NCBI GenBank assembly: GCA_016210515.1
Contig: JACQTZ010000021.1
Location: 1 to 59,305 of the forward strand
Origin: Chloroflexota bacterium
GTDB taxonomy: Bacteria; Chloroflexota; Dehalococcoidia; UBA2985
Direction: 5' to 3'
Length of the DNA stretch: 59,305 nucleotides
This document shows positions 50,005 to 59,238 of this stretch, piece by piece (positions within the stretch are counted from its first letter, which is position 1; every line of letters starts with the position of its first letter). A program made the position numbers and the translations under genes. The notes under the pieces were generated by a model. That model was not told where the DNA came from and searched no databases. It worked only from the letters and a program-made list of their open reading frames with translations.

Positions 50005-50071
50005 AACTTGTTGCAGAACTCTTCGGGGTCGTCCTTCGACGTGCTGGGACGAACGGAATCCCTGCAATCTA

Positions 50072-50213
50072 CTCGTGGTGAGCCCTTCGGCAGGTCCGAT
50101 TCCATCGGACTCCGTCCCGATTTCTTCGGGATGCAACACACGGAGTCGGAGCCCAGCGTGAGCTTGTGTTATTTCTCCGTTCGTGGTGAGCTTGTCGAAC
50201 CATGAGCGGGGCC
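50072..50213. repeat. dispersed repeat, long-form centre plus GACAAGCTC module
   Basis: The hairpin TCCGATTCCATCGGA, CCCGATTTCTTCGGG, ATGCAACACACGGAGTCGGAG, GAGCTTGTG, then TTCGTGGTGAGCTTGTCGAAC and CATGAGCGGGG. It shares its centre with 30321-30488 and its end with 59189-59227 (inverted). It fills the gap after the electron-transfer operon. Confidence 0.78.
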
Positions 50214-50229
50214 AGGTTTGCAATGCCTG

Positions 50230-51546
50230 CTAGGGCCTGGTCTGAGGCCCTCCGTCACGGGAGCACAGATACCGCCTCGTATCATCCTCTTCCGCCTTGC
50301 CTGCGGCCATCTCCTCGGCTGCGAACCGGGGCCGCCAGCGCTTCAGTGTCCAGCCCACCGCCAGGCCCGCGACAAAGCCTATCGCTGGGTTGAAGACAAA
50401 AGACAAGGCAGCCACTCCCAGGGCCAGTCCTGCCGTCCAGCGGGGGAAGTGCCAGAAGTGCGAGGAGGTCGCCAGCTCCAGGCCGCTGAACAGCAGCAGG
50501 CTACCCACCACAGCCATCGGTATCAGTGCCAGGAGCGCCACTCCTCCTGACCCCAGGAAGAGACCCAGGGACACAAAAGCCACGCCTATGATGAGGGGCG
50601 CCCCTCCCGTGCGAGCCCCAAACCTGTAGTGTCCGGCCAGCCCCCCTGCGCCGTGGCACATCATGTACCCGCCCAGGGGTGCCGCCAGTATGTTGGCGAT
50701 GCCGTGGGAAAGAGAGAGGTTGCGCACTGTCACGTGGTGCTCTTCCTTGGGGAACCACTGCTTTGCCAGGGCGGCTGTCACGATGATGGCGTTGGTCAGC
50801 GTCAACGGTATCTGGGGCAGCACCGCTATATAGGAAGCACGTAAGAAGTCCTGCGGTTTGGGAAACACGCCGCGAGGCAGGTGCAGGCCCCATTCCAGCT
50901 CGGGTAGGCCGCGGTTGATGCCCAATGCAAAGGCGAGGCCTATCCCAACGGCAAGCCCCACCAGGGCCGCAGGAATCCGTCTCTGGAGCAGGAGAGCGCC
51001 CATGGTTACGGCAACGACGATGCCCAGAAGCGGGTGCTGCCATGCCAGCTTTACTCCCAGCCACGCCAGAGAGGTGCCCAGGCCAAGCTGGATGCCCGCG
51101 GTGGTCCAGGGCGGCGTGATCCGAGCCAACCAGGTGACCAGCCCGGTAGCACCTGCTATGAGGAAGAAAAGACCGATGAGCAGTGCCCCGGCTGCCACCT
51201 CCGCGGGCGTCATCCCCTGGATGAGCACAGCCGCCGAGGCAGCCTTCATGGGCTGGACGCCCACTGGAATGCCGTAGAAGGCGCCGCTTCCCAGGTAGAA
51301 GAGGCCGAAGGACACGAATACCCCTGCCGGCGACAGCCCCGCTACGGTGATAGCACCCAGCACGTGGGGCAGGAAGGTGCCCAGGTCACCCAGTGCCCCC
51401 GATAGCTCCTTCAGGTCAATGACGAAGCGGGGACGCCTCAAGGGCCGGTCAGGGGGCTGCTGGGAACAGCGGATGACCACGTCCAGGGGGAGCAGGTGGC
51501 CGCTGTCCCGCCGCTCTTCAAGGGCTTGCCGTGAGAAATGCGCCAA
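50230..51546 (-). CDS. MOT1-type molybdate (or sulfate) transporter
   Basis: 438 aa, about ten to twelve membrane segments. The two MOT1-family signatures are clear: GALGDLGTFLPHVLGAI near the N-terminus with YGIPVGVQPMKA, and in the second half LPQIPLTLTNAII, then LAAPLGGYMMCHGAGGLAGHYRFGARTGGAP. Characterised relatives carry molybdate with high affinity. The start is TTG 51546 with AGGAGG eight bases upstream. Convergent with the electron-transfer operon. Confidence 0.88.
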   Translation of the reverse strand: MAHFSRQALEERRDSGHLLPLDVVIRCSQQPPDRPLRRPRFVIDLKELSGALGDLGTFLPHVLGAITVAGLSPAGVFVSFGLFYLGSGAFYGIPVGVQPMKAASAAVLIQGMTPAEVAAGALLIGLFFLIAGATGLVTWLARITPPWTTAGIQLGLGTSLAWLGVKLAWQHPLLGIVVAVTMGALLLQRRIPAALVGLAVGIGLAFALGINRGLPELEWGLHLPRGVFPKPQDFLRASYIAVLPQIPLTLTNAIIVTAALAKQWFPKEEHHVTVRNLSLSHGIANILAAPLGGYMMCHGAGGLAGHYRFGARTGGAPLIIGVAFVSLGLFLGSGGVALLALIPMAVVGSLLLFSGLELATSSHFWHFPRWTAGLALGVAALSFVFNPAIGFVAGLAVGWTLKRWRPRFAAEEMAAGKAEEDDTRRYLCSRDGGPQTRP

Positions 51547-51632
51547 TTGCTATGCCTCCTGCAGGGATAAAATCAGGGTTCGCCTGGCAAAAGGTCTGAA
51601 ACATGATCTGAAGCTCAGGCTGCGAGCGAGAA

Positions 51633-51893
51633 TCAAGGATTCCTCAGGCACTCATCATGATTATCCACGTTGCGCATAAGGAACACATCTCCATATCGCT
51701 GAAAAGTCATGCGATACCTGGCATCGACATAGGCTTCAAAGATTTCTGCCAATCCTTCCACAGGGTGACTTCGCAGTCCTGGATGTCTGAAGTCCGCATC
51801 AAGCAAGCGGAGTGCCTTATCTACTTTCCTTTGCATAGTCTGGGGCAATCGTTCGTACTGTTTGACAAACCGCTCGGTGAATTGGATGGGCAT
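51633..51893 (-). CDS. RelE/ParE-superfamily toxin
   Basis: 86 aa: FTERFVKQYERLPQTMQRKVDKAL forms the helical hairpin, and EIFEAYVDARYRMTFQRYGDVFLMRNV the sheet with the basic and aromatic residues expected of an mRNA-cleaving RelE-type toxin, ending NVDNHDE. It lies six bases after an AbrB-type antitoxin gene. Confidence 0.83.
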   Translation of the reverse strand: MPIQFTERFVKQYERLPQTMQRKVDKALRLLDADFRHPGLRSHPVEGLAEIFEAYVDARYRMTFQRYGDVFLMRNVDNHDECLRNP

Positions 51894-51899
51894 GGTGGG

Positions 51900-52211
51900 C
51901 TAAGTCTCGCTGGCTGTGTCTGAGCCCTTCTTTGCCCTCTTGTGGAGAAAGGTTACAGCCTCCTTGGCGCTATCAAAGCGGTGGACACGGCCTGCGCGAA
52001 TATCCTCTTCAGCTTCCCTTTCGCCTTCCTGCCAGCGTTTGGTCCAGAACCACGCCTGCTCCTTGTCCACCAGCTTTTTCACCCGCAGCACGATTTCACC
52101 GTCCTTAACTATGGCATCGAGAAAGTCGCCCTCCTCGATATTGAGGGCCTGGCGAACGGACTGGGGTAAGGTAACCTGTGCCTTCTTGCGCACTTGTATC
52201 AGCTCCGACAT
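51900..52211 (-). CDS. AbrB/SpoVT-domain antitoxin
   Basis: 103 aa. The N-terminal swapped-hairpin DNA-binding domain (VRKKAQVTLPQSVRQALNIEEGDFL) is followed by a charged helical tail that would wrap the toxin. ATG 52211 has AGGAG seven bases upstream. First gene of the pair, so it probably represses its own promoter. An AbrB antitoxin with a RelE-type toxin is a mixed but known combination. Confidence 0.85.
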   Translation of the reverse strand: MSELIQVRKKAQVTLPQSVRQALNIEEGDFLDAIVKDGEIVLRVKKLVDKEQAWFWTKRWQEGEREAEEDIRAGRVHRFDSAKEAVTFLHKRAKKGSDTASET

Positions 52212-52289
52212 CGTGAAACTCCTGACATTCTAACTTTCCAATAGTTTTACTGTATCAAAGTGGGCGGAGTATTTCAAGCGCAACCGAGC

Positions 52290-52415
52290 GGGCTGACGGC
52301 ACAGAGAGCGGTGGTGGGGGATAGGATAGAAACTGGTAGGGCGGGTGGAGCATAACGAAACCCGCCACACAACCACATCGCAATCTGGTGGTGGGTTTCA
52401 CCCACCCTACGAGAC
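52290..52415. repeat. repeat of the GGTGGG/CCCACC type left of hicBA
   Basis: GGCACAGAGAGCGGTGGTGGGGGATAGGATAG, then GGTAGGGCGGGTGGAGCATAACGAAACCCGCCAC and GGTGGGTTTCACCCACC. Related to 52960-53032 on the other side of hicBA. Confidence 0.65.
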
Positions 52416-52651
52416 TACCTCTCCCTCAGGAGAGCCACGAACTCTTCCTGAGTCAGGTCAGCATCTTCCAGAATGCTGGCCAGAACTCTTGGGTGCAATA
52501 TTCGACCGCTGTGATAAGGCACCGTAACACGTCTACCTGCGGGGTTCATGTAGATTCTGTGGCTGCCACTTTGACGGGATAGCTTGAAGCCGGCTTTTTC
52601 TAGCACACGAATTGCTTGGTCGGCGGTGATTCTGGGCAACCTCCCCGTCAA
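52415..52651 (-). CDS. hicA: HicA-family mRNA interferase toxin
   Basis: 78 aa double-stranded RNA-binding-like fold with the catalytic His in KLSRQSGSHRIYMNP and the downstream VTVPYHSGRILHPRVLASIL. Start overlaps the hicB stop by four bases. Confidence 0.9.
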   Translation of the reverse strand: MTGRLPRITADQAIRVLEKAGFKLSRQSGSHRIYMNPAGRRVTVPYHSGRILHPRVLASILEDADLTQEEFVALLRER

Positions 52652-52872
52652 ACCGCTACCTCTAGTGTAGAGAGGCTCACCACATCTGGGATAGGAATAG
52701 GCTCCTTGTTGGCTAGTCTATCCTCGACGTGGAGCTTTATGGCATCTTTGATGTTCTCCAGGGCTTCCTCAAAGGTCTGCCCCTGGGTATAGCAGCCCTG
52801 CAACTGGGGACAAGATACAAAATACCCATTCTGGTCTTTCTCCACCACCACAGCAAATCGGTAGGTCTTCAT
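52648..52872 (-). CDS. hicB: HicB-family antitoxin
   Basis: 74 aa: FAVVVEKDQNGYFVSCPQLQGCYTQGQTFEEALENIKDAI is the partial RNase H-like HicB fold. It lacks a C-terminal DNA-binding domain, as in short HicB forms. ATG 52872 has AGGAG upstream. The antitoxin precedes the toxin. Confidence 0.9.
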   Translation of the reverse strand: MKTYRFAVVVEKDQNGYFVSCPQLQGCYTQGQTFEEALENIKDAIKLHVEDRLANKEPIPIPDVVSLSTLEVAV

Positions 52873-52959
52873 GTCTCGTATCTCCTCTCCAGGGAACCAC
52901 GACTATTATAGCAGAGGTTGGCAGAAGAAAAGCGCAAAGGAAATGGTTTCAGGGAATAC

Positions 52960-53032
52960 GGTTGGTGGAGTCCCCATTCCATTGGAACGAAACCCACCAC
53001 GCTACGGCGCAGAGCGCGCTGGTGGGGGATAG
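52960..53032. repeat. repeat of the GGTGGG/CCCACC type right of hicBA
   Basis: GGTTGGTGGAGTCCCC, GAACGAAACCCACCACGCTACGGCGCAGAGCGCGCTGGTGGGGGATAG. It shares the AACGAAACCC and GCGCTGGTGGGGGATAG words with 52290-52415. Confidence 0.65.
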
Positions 53033-53065
53033 TGTAAGGATTTGCCTGGGCAGGGCACTCGTATA

Positions 53066-53806
53066 TCAGCCAGCAGGTGGATAGACCTTAGAAGTGGCGA
53101 CAGATAGGGTATACTTGTAGAGTGATATATCAGGCACGCGCTGGCATGCAAGGCATAGATCGTCTGAGACTTCCTTAGCTACAATGACTCCTCTGCTTTT
53201 CCCAGTTCCACGTAGATTCGTGTCAACCCACCCCATGTAGTAAAGTAGCTGACCAATAGTTCGATTCCGACCTCGTGAAACCTTCAGTTCTATTACGACC
53301 AGCCTTCCGCTCCGGTCTTTGGCGAGAATATCAATGCTGCCGGCTGCTATAGGATACTCAATCCCGTTTCCCCTCTCGTCTGCATATAGAGTGAGGCCAG
53401 GTTCAATTACCCTAAGATTCTTGCTGAGATAATCACGGAGGTCAGATTCGTATGCAAACTCTCGCTCGGACTCTAGTTCCTCCGCATCGTTGGGCAAAGG
53501 TTGCTGACCAGAAGCTAGGAAATCCTCGTATCGCTGCTTGATTCTGAGATACTTACGGATATCCCTTTCCCCAACTGGAGTACTTCCATTCGGCCAGCAG
53601 GCCTCCTTGAAACCTTCCAGCACCCCTTTCTCATTGAAAAGTCCAACAATATAGCCACGCCGCACGCTGCTAGTATAGGAGAGGTCCCACTCAATCTCCA
53701 TGTCGCGTATGACAGACACTTCCTTTTCGAGGCCGTGTTGAAACCCGAATTGATACGCTTCCCGAAGAGGCAAAGCTCGCCAGTCAGGTACATCCATCTC
53801 TCTCAT
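53066..53806 (-). CDS. NucS-like PD-(D/E)XK nuclease domain protein
   Basis: 246 aa. The C-terminal half (about 115-235) matches the NucS nuclease core: FAYESDLRDYLSKNLRVIE, then Asp159 in GSIDILAKD, Glu173 and Lys175 in VVIELKVSRG, and QLLYYMGWVD. The N-terminal 110 residues do not look like the NucS DNA-binding domain and are unassigned. It may act in mismatch repair or in defence. ATG 53806 or 53797. The base composition is more AT-rich than mfd. Confidence 0.78.
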   Translation of the reverse strand: MREMDVPDWRALPLREAYQFGFQHGLEKEVSVIRDMEIEWDLSYTSSVRRGYIVGLFNEKGVLEGFKEACWPNGSTPVGERDIRKYLRIKQRYEDFLASGQQPLPNDAEELESEREFAYESDLRDYLSKNLRVIEPGLTLYADERGNGIEYPIAAGSIDILAKDRSGRLVVIELKVSRGRNRTIGQLLYYMGWVDTNLRGTGKSRGVIVAKEVSDDLCLACQRVPDISLYKYTLSVATSKVYPPAG

Positions 53807-53982
53807 GTGCTTGTTTTCCCTCCCTTGGGCAATTTCAGATTCGACCCACTCCCTTCATTCCCGTGTAGGATACAAACCATGTGCCTGCGCCGCTTCACCG
53901 TCCTCGCCATTATTGCACCTGGTTTGAGCACAAGGCAATCTGCGTGGCGCGGCTACCCTTCTCCGCCGTTGTCAAACGCCCT

Positions 53983-56900
53983 CTACCCCGCGCTCGCAAG
54001 CTCCATAACCTCGGCCTTGAAGGCAGCCAGGTTCTCCAGGGTCTGCACCAATGCCTGCCTCCAGTCGCCGTGAAGGGCCACCCTTATCTGGCTGTGTCCC
54101 ACCTGGGTGGCCTTGCCCAGGGCCTTCTGGAGGGCCATCCGCGCTCCACCCACAGGCTCCCGAAGCTGTATCACCGCCACCTTGCCGTCCTGGGATATGG
54201 ACTCTGCCCCGGCCTCTCGGGCCAGGGCCTTGACCTCCACCACGTAAAGGAGATCCCTGACCGCCTTGGGCAGTGGGCCGAACCTGTCCCTGATTTCGTC
54301 GCCCAGGGGGTCTACCTGTTCGCGGCGTAGCGGCCGGGCCAGTCGCTGATATACGCCCAGGCGCGTGGTGAGGTCTGGGATGTAGTGAAGGGGGATATAG
54401 GCCGATATGGGCAGGGATAGCTTCACCTCGGTGGGTTGGGGCGCGACGCCCGCCGAGCCGTCTTGCTGGCCTTTCAGCTCCTCCACGGCCTCGGCCAGCA
54501 TCTGGGAGTACAGGTCGTACCCCACGGCGTGGATGTGCCCGCTCTGCTCGGCCCCCAGGATGTTTCCCGCGCCCCTTATCTCCAGGTCTCTCATGGCGAT
54601 GCGGAACCCCGCCCCCAGCTCTGTGGCTGCCAGGATGGTCTTCAGGCGTTTCTCCGCGGTCTCGGTGATGCGACCCTGCCGCGGCACCATCAGGTAGGCG
54701 TAGGCTCTGTTGGCGCTCCTTCCTACCCGGCCCCGTAGCTGGTAGAGCTGGGCCAGGCCCAGCATGTCCGCCCTGTCTATGATGAGGGTGTTGACGTTGG
54801 GCATGTCCAACCCCGCCTCGATGATGGTGGTGCATACCAGCACGTCGCTTTTGCCCTGGGCGAAGTCGGCCATGACCTTCTCCAGCTCCTCCTCCGGCAT
54901 CTGGCCGTGGCCCACGGCGACGGTGGCTTCGGGGACGATGCTGCGTACCTTTTCGGCGGTCTCTTCAATGCTGCGTACCCGGTTGTGGAGGAAGAACACC
55001 TGGCCGCCCCGGTCCATCTCCCGCAGGATGGCCTCCCGCACCAGCTCTTCGCTGTACTCCGACACGTAGGTCTTGATGGAGAGGCGCTCCTCCGGAGGGG
55101 TCTCGATGGTGCTCATGTCCCTTATCCCGGATAGGGCCATGTGCAGCGTGCGGGGTATGGGAGTGGCGCTGAGGGTGAGGGTGTCTGCATCCTTGCGCAG
55201 CCCCTTGAGGCGCTCCTTGTGAGCTACGCCGAAACGCTGCTCTTCGTCTATAATAACCAGGCCCAGATTCTTGAAGGACACATCCTTCTGTAGCAGGCGG
55301 TGGGTGCCGATGCATATATCCACCTCTCCCGATGCCAGCTTCTCCGTCACCTGCCGCTGCTCCTCGGCGGTGCGGAAGCGACTCAGTACCTCGACCTGAA
55401 CTGGGAAGGGCGCGAGGCGCTGGGCGAAGGTGGCGTAGTGCTGCTGGGCCAGCACGGTGGTAGGCACCAGGACTGCCACCTGAAATCCGTCCATCGCCGC
55501 CTTGAAGGCCGCTCTCAGGGCCACCTCAGTCTTGCCATAGCCCACGTCGCCGCATACCAGCCGGTCCATGGGCTTGGGGACCTCCATGTCCATCTTGACC
55601 TCGCGGATGCTCTCCAACTGGTCGGAGGTTTCCTCATAGGGGAAGGAGTCCTCCATCTCCTGCTGCCACGGCGCGTCCTGGGAGAAGGCGATGCCCTGCA
55701 CCACCTCGCGGGAGGCGTATAGGGCCAGGAGTTGCTGTGCCAGCTCCCTGGTAGAAGCCCTGGCCCTCGCCTTGGAGCGGCTCCACTCCTGGGTGCTCAA
55801 GCGTGTGAGGACGGGAGCGCGCTCCCCTGGGGCCATGTAGGGGGATACCCTGTCCAACTGGTCGGTGGGTACGTAGAGCTTGTCCCCTTCGGCGTACTCC
55901 AACACCAGATACTCCCTCTCCGCCTCCTCTGCCTCCATGCGTTGAGTGCCGGCAAAGCGCCCGATGCCGTGCTCCGTGTGCACCAGGTAGCTTCCCGGCT
56001 CCAGGTCCGAGAGGAAGGCCGCCCGTTGAACCGGCACCCGCCGCCTCATGGGACGCTCTTTAGCCTGGCCCATTATCTCCACGTCGGTGAGGAGATGGAG
56101 GGTGGAACCGTTCAGGGTCAGGCTCCATCCCTCGGCCAGAGAGCCCCGAACCAGGGCAACAGAGCCCTTGCCGGGGTCTCCTTCAAGCTCCCTGTCTACC
56201 TCCACAGAGACACCCTGCCCCTGGAAGACCTCGGTCAGGCGAGCGGCGTGATGCGATACCAACACCACCCGGTCGCCATCCTCTTGCCAGCCCTGGACGT
56301 CCTTTGCCAGGGTATCCAGGTGTCCCCAGTAGCTCCTAGGAGGGAGAAAGCCCAGCTCCGTAGATGGCGGCTCTCCGCCATACTCCCGGCTCGGTGCCCA
56401 GGGGGACGCATCCAGCCGCCTGGGCACCGACGACAGCTGCTCCTTCATCTCGCTCCTGGGGATGTGAAGCGAGGGGAAGTTGCGGGGCACATCGCCGCGC
56501 TCCTCTTTGGCTGCCCTCAGCTCCCTGGCCTTCTCATCCATGGCCAACCCCTCTTCCTCCATCTCCCCTGGCCTCTCCAACACCAGGAGCCCGTCTTGGG
56601 TAAGGAAGTCTAACGGAGCGCCCTGGCAGAAGAACCCGCTGTAGAAACCGGGCTCTTCCAGGGCATGGCCCGCCAGGAGCAGGGTCATCTCTTCCTTAAT
56701 ACGGTCTCTCGTTGCGGGGGTGCAGTTGGAAGGGTCGAGGTGGCTGTAAAGCTCCTCCACCGTAGATTGTGCCACCAGGGCCGGCAGCGCCTCCTGGGCT
56801 GGCAGGATGAGCACCTGCTGAGCCGGCCTCACCGAGCGTTGGGAAGCGGGGTCGAAGAGGCGTATGCTCTCCACCAGGTCTCCCACCAGCTCGATGCGGG

Positions 56901-57534
56901 CGGGAAGCTGCGCCCCGGGCGAGTAGATGTCCAGGATGCCGCCGCGCCTGCTCACCGTGCCGGGGGCCTCCACGGCCCGCTCCACGCGATAGCCCATCCT
57001 CTGCCACCGTCCCATCAACTCGCCCAGGTTGACGTGTTGGCCGACGGTTACGTGGTGGCAAGCGGCCTTGAATGTCTCTCTTGCGAGAGTCTTCTGCGAA
57101 ATGGCAGCCAGGGATGCCACAACTATAGGAGGTAGCTGTCGTTCCGCCTCGGAAGGATCAGTGTTCAGGTTCAGCAGGGCCGCCAGCGCCCGTATGCGAC
57201 CGTGGGTTGTGGCGTCGTCGGCCATGAGCCGCTCGAAGGGCAGCGTCTCTCCCTCGGGTAGCTGGTAGACCTCCGCCTCCTCTCCGCACCACACCAGGAG
57301 GTCCTCGTACACCCGTCGTGCCCTCTCCGGAAGGGGAACCAGCACCAGGATGGGGGTGTTAAGCTCGCCCCTCAGTGCCCCCACGCAGTAGGGGAGGGCG
57401 GAGTCCAAAAGGCTTGCCCTGAGCGAAGGCGAAGGGACAGCTTGCACCGTGGCCTGCCCTGGCTTTAGCAGCTCAAGGAGGCCCCGGTGCTGTGCGCTCT
57501 GGGAGAGCAGGGGAAAGAGACCTTTAAGGGTCAC
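53983..57534 (-). CDS. mfd: transcription-repair coupling factor Mfd
   Basis: Removes stalled RNA polymerase and recruits UvrA. From GTG 57534 it has 1183 aa: UvrB-like N-terminal domain ([18 protein letters not shown]), RNA-polymerase-interacting CarD-like domain ([19 protein letters not shown]), SF2 translocase with Walker [40 protein letters not shown] and [17 protein letters not shown], then the TRCF C-terminal domain. The open frame extends to an ATG at 57663, but that extension is atypical, and GGAG precedes GTG 57534. Near the N-terminus it carries a repeat-derived segment. Confidence 0.94.
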   Translation of the reverse strand: MTLKGLFPLLSQSAQHRGLLELLKPGQATVQAVPSPSLRASLLDSALPYCVGALRGELNTPILVLVPLPERARRVYEDLLVWCGEEAEVYQLPEGETLPFERLMADDATTHGRIRALAALLNLNTDPSEAERQLPPIVVASLAAISQKTLARETFKAACHHVTVGQHVNLGELMGRWQRMGYRVERAVEAPGTVSRRGGILDIYSPGAQLPARIELVGDLVESIRLFDPASQRSVRPAQQVLILPAQEALPALVAQSTVEELYSHLDPSNCTPATRDRIKEEMTLLLAGHALEEPGFYSGFFCQGAPLDFLTQDGLLVLERPGEMEEEGLAMDEKARELRAAKEERGDVPRNFPSLHIPRSEMKEQLSSVPRRLDASPWAPSREYGGEPPSTELGFLPPRSYWGHLDTLAKDVQGWQEDGDRVVLVSHHAARLTEVFQGQGVSVEVDRELEGDPGKGSVALVRGSLAEGWSLTLNGSTLHLLTDVEIMGQAKERPMRRRVPVQRAAFLSDLEPGSYLVHTEHGIGRFAGTQRMEAEEAEREYLVLEYAEGDKLYVPTDQLDRVSPYMAPGERAPVLTRLSTQEWSRSKARARASTRELAQQLLALYASREVVQGIAFSQDAPWQQEMEDSFPYEETSDQLESIREVKMDMEVPKPMDRLVCGDVGYGKTEVALRAAFKAAMDGFQVAVLVPTTVLAQQHYATFAQRLAPFPVQVEVLSRFRTAEEQRQVTEKLASGEVDICIGTHRLLQKDVSFKNLGLVIIDEEQRFGVAHKERLKGLRKDADTLTLSATPIPRTLHMALSGIRDMSTIETPPEERLSIKTYVSEYSEELVREAILREMDRGGQVFFLHNRVRSIEETAEKVRSIVPEATVAVGHGQMPEEELEKVMADFAQGKSDVLVCTTIIEAGLDMPNVNTLIIDRADMLGLAQLYQLRGRVGRSANRAYAYLMVPRQGRITETAEKRLKTILAATELGAGFRIAMRDLEIRGAGNILGAEQSGHIHAVGYDLYSQMLAEAVEELKGQQDGSAGVAPQPTEVKLSLPISAYIPLHYIPDLTTRLGVYQRLARPLRREQVDPLGDEIRDRFGPLPKAVRDLLYVVEVKALAREAGAESISQDGKVAVIQLREPVGGARMALQKALGKATQVGHSQIRVALHGDWRQALVQTLENLAAFKAEVMELASAG
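57411..57437. repeat. family B repeat module inside the mfd coding region
   Basis: GGCTTGCCCTGAGCGAAGGCGAAGGGA, the same module as in intergenic copies (20881-20900, 14615-14640), is translated on the minus strand as [10 protein letters not shown] within the N-terminal region of Mfd. Confidence 0.7.
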
Positions 57535-57709
57535 AGCAGCTCCAACGCCTAAAGGGGCCAGTGGCAATGCCACTAGCCCTGCAAGGGATTGTAGCACTCC
57601 CGGTGAGTGGGGGCAACGGGAATGCATAGTTGTCAGAGCTGAGGGCTGGGCTAAGAGTGACATAATGGACTATACTCACCTCTGAAGCCGCATGAAGGGG
57701 GTCTGTCTA

Positions 57710-59041
57710 GTGAGTACCTTTTATCATGGCGATTGTCTCTTTGTCCTGAAGCACGATATAGCGCCTGAGTCTATAGACCTTATCTATCTTGACCCGCCCT
57801 TTTTCACAGGCAATGTACAGAAGAGTATATGGCAGCCTGGGGCAATGGAGATTTCTTTTGAGGATTCCAAGCAATTCTGGGCTGATAAAGCAGAAGCCAT
57901 GCGTGAAAAAGCCCCTGAATGGCTCAAGCACATAGCCTTACAACAGCCTGATTTTGCATCTTACCTCTATTACATGATGGAGCGGCTTCAGGCTTGCCAT
58001 CATGTCTTACGACCAACGGGCAGCATCTATTTACATTGTGACTACAGAGCATCACACTATCTAAAGATGATACTGGACGAGATTTTTGGGTTCGAGAAGT
58101 TTAGAAACGAAATTGTGTGGTGCTACAAGAGTCCTGGTAGAGCCACGAAGTATTTCAAACGGAAGCACGACATCATCTTTTTCTATACAAAGACAAATGA
58201 CTATTTTTTCTCCCAGCAGAAAATACCCCTTTCCGACAGTACAATGCAGGTCTGGGGGAAGTATTTTGACAAGGCTGGACAGATAACTTACGGCAACATG
58301 CGAGTGAACGCCCCCGGAATGTACAAGCGGCTTACTATGCGGGGAACGCCGAGGGATGAAGATATATTCCTAGATTCTAATAAGGGCTCACCTGCGTTGG
58401 ATTGGTGGGACGATTTGCCATTTCTAAACAAGGGGAAAGAACGTGTCGGCTATCCAACACAAAAGCCGGAGGACTTGTTGGAAAGGATCATTAAAGCAAG
58501 TAGCAAGGAAAATGATTTAGTCTTAGACCCATTCTGTGGCTGTGGGACAACGGTTATTGCTGCCAGCAAATTGGGGCGGGAGTGGATTGGTATTGATATA
58601 GATACGTCGCCCAGAGAGTTTGGGAAGCTGCCCACTGCATTCGAGGTAATTAGTAACCGAAGCCATAGCTTGTTTCAGAAAGCCAAGTACATCACACGTG
58701 ATCTTAGTGAGGTCATGGAAATGGACGGCCGCGCTTTTGAGGCGTGGGTGAACGAGTTCTACGAAGCCACTAAGCCCTCACCGGATAAGGGTGTAGATGG
58801 AATCACCCATGACGGTATCCCTATCCAGGCCAAAACCTACGAAATCAAATACAACGTGTTGAGCCAGTTCATCACGGACGTAAAGTATCACCCAACCGTG
58901 CCGCAGCCCGTCAAGAAAGTCCGCGCAGTATCACAAACTGGATTTGACGATGGAGCGAGGCGAAGGAAGTTTGAGATAGAAACGGCTGAAGGCATTCAGG
59001 TGGAGTTAGTCACTCCCGCAGAGTTACTGAGACTTGAATAA
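57710..59041 (+). CDS. DNA methyltransferase fused to an Mrr-like nuclease domain
   Basis: 443 aa. Methyltransferase motif IV DPPF (28-31) comes before motif I DPFCGCGTT, the beta-class order of N4-cytosine/N6-adenine enzymes; YHGDCL is at the start. From about residue 330 a second domain reads FEAWVNEFYEATKPSPDKGVDGI, then IPIQAKTYEI, the D...QxK pattern of Mrr-type PD-(D/E)XK nucleases. A single-chain restriction-modification enzyme is likely. GTG 57710 with AAGGGGGT upstream is preferred to ATG 57692. It is visibly more AT-rich than its neighbours, which suggests transfer. Confidence 0.83.
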   Translation: MSTFYHGDCLFVLKHDIAPESIDLIYLDPPFFTGNVQKSIWQPGAMEISFEDSKQFWADKAEAMREKAPEWLKHIALQQPDFASYLYYMMERLQACHHVLRPTGSIYLHCDYRASHYLKMILDEIFGFEKFRNEIVWCYKSPGRATKYFKRKHDIIFFYTKTNDYFFSQQKIPLSDSTMQVWGKYFDKAGQITYGNMRVNAPGMYKRLTMRGTPRDEDIFLDSNKGSPALDWWDDLPFLNKGKERVGYPTQKPEDLLERIIKASSKENDLVLDPFCGCGTTVIAASKLGREWIGIDIDTSPREFGKLPTAFEVISNRSHSLFQKAKYITRDLSEVMEMDGRAFEAWVNEFYEATKPSPDKGVDGITHDGIPIQAKTYEIKYNVLSQFITDVKYHPTVPQPVKKVRAVSQTGFDDGARRRKFEIETAEGIQVELVTPAELLRLE

Positions 59042-59120
59042 TTGCAGCTAATTGCATCGCCCTCACCGCCAGCTAGCTATTCGCCGTAACCTTGTGTTGC
59101 CCCTTGAGCCTGGCTCCGCC

Positions 59121-59178
59121 CCGCTCGTCCTGAGCCGAGTTTACCCTGAGCGGAGCCGAAGGGAAGGATACGAGCGGT
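59121..59178. repeat. repeat unit with terminal inverted repeats, copy 1
   Basis: Starts CCGCTCGT and ends ACGAGCGG, with TCCTGAGC, GTTTACCCTGAGCGGAGCCG and AAGGGAAGGA inside. Second copy at 59239-59295. Confidence 0.8.
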
Positions 59179-59188
59179 CACGGCCTTT

Positions 59189-59227
59189 CCCCGCTCGAAT
59201 GGTTCGACAAGCTCACCATGAGCGGGG
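59189..59227. repeat. inverted repeat around GTTCGACAAGCTCACCATG
   Basis: CCCCGCTC (59189-59196) and GAGCGGGG (59220-59227) enclose GGTTCGACAAGCTCACCAT; the same element occurs inverted at 50176-50211 and partly at 25350. Confidence 0.75.
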
Positions 59228-59238
59228 AAGAACTCCCA

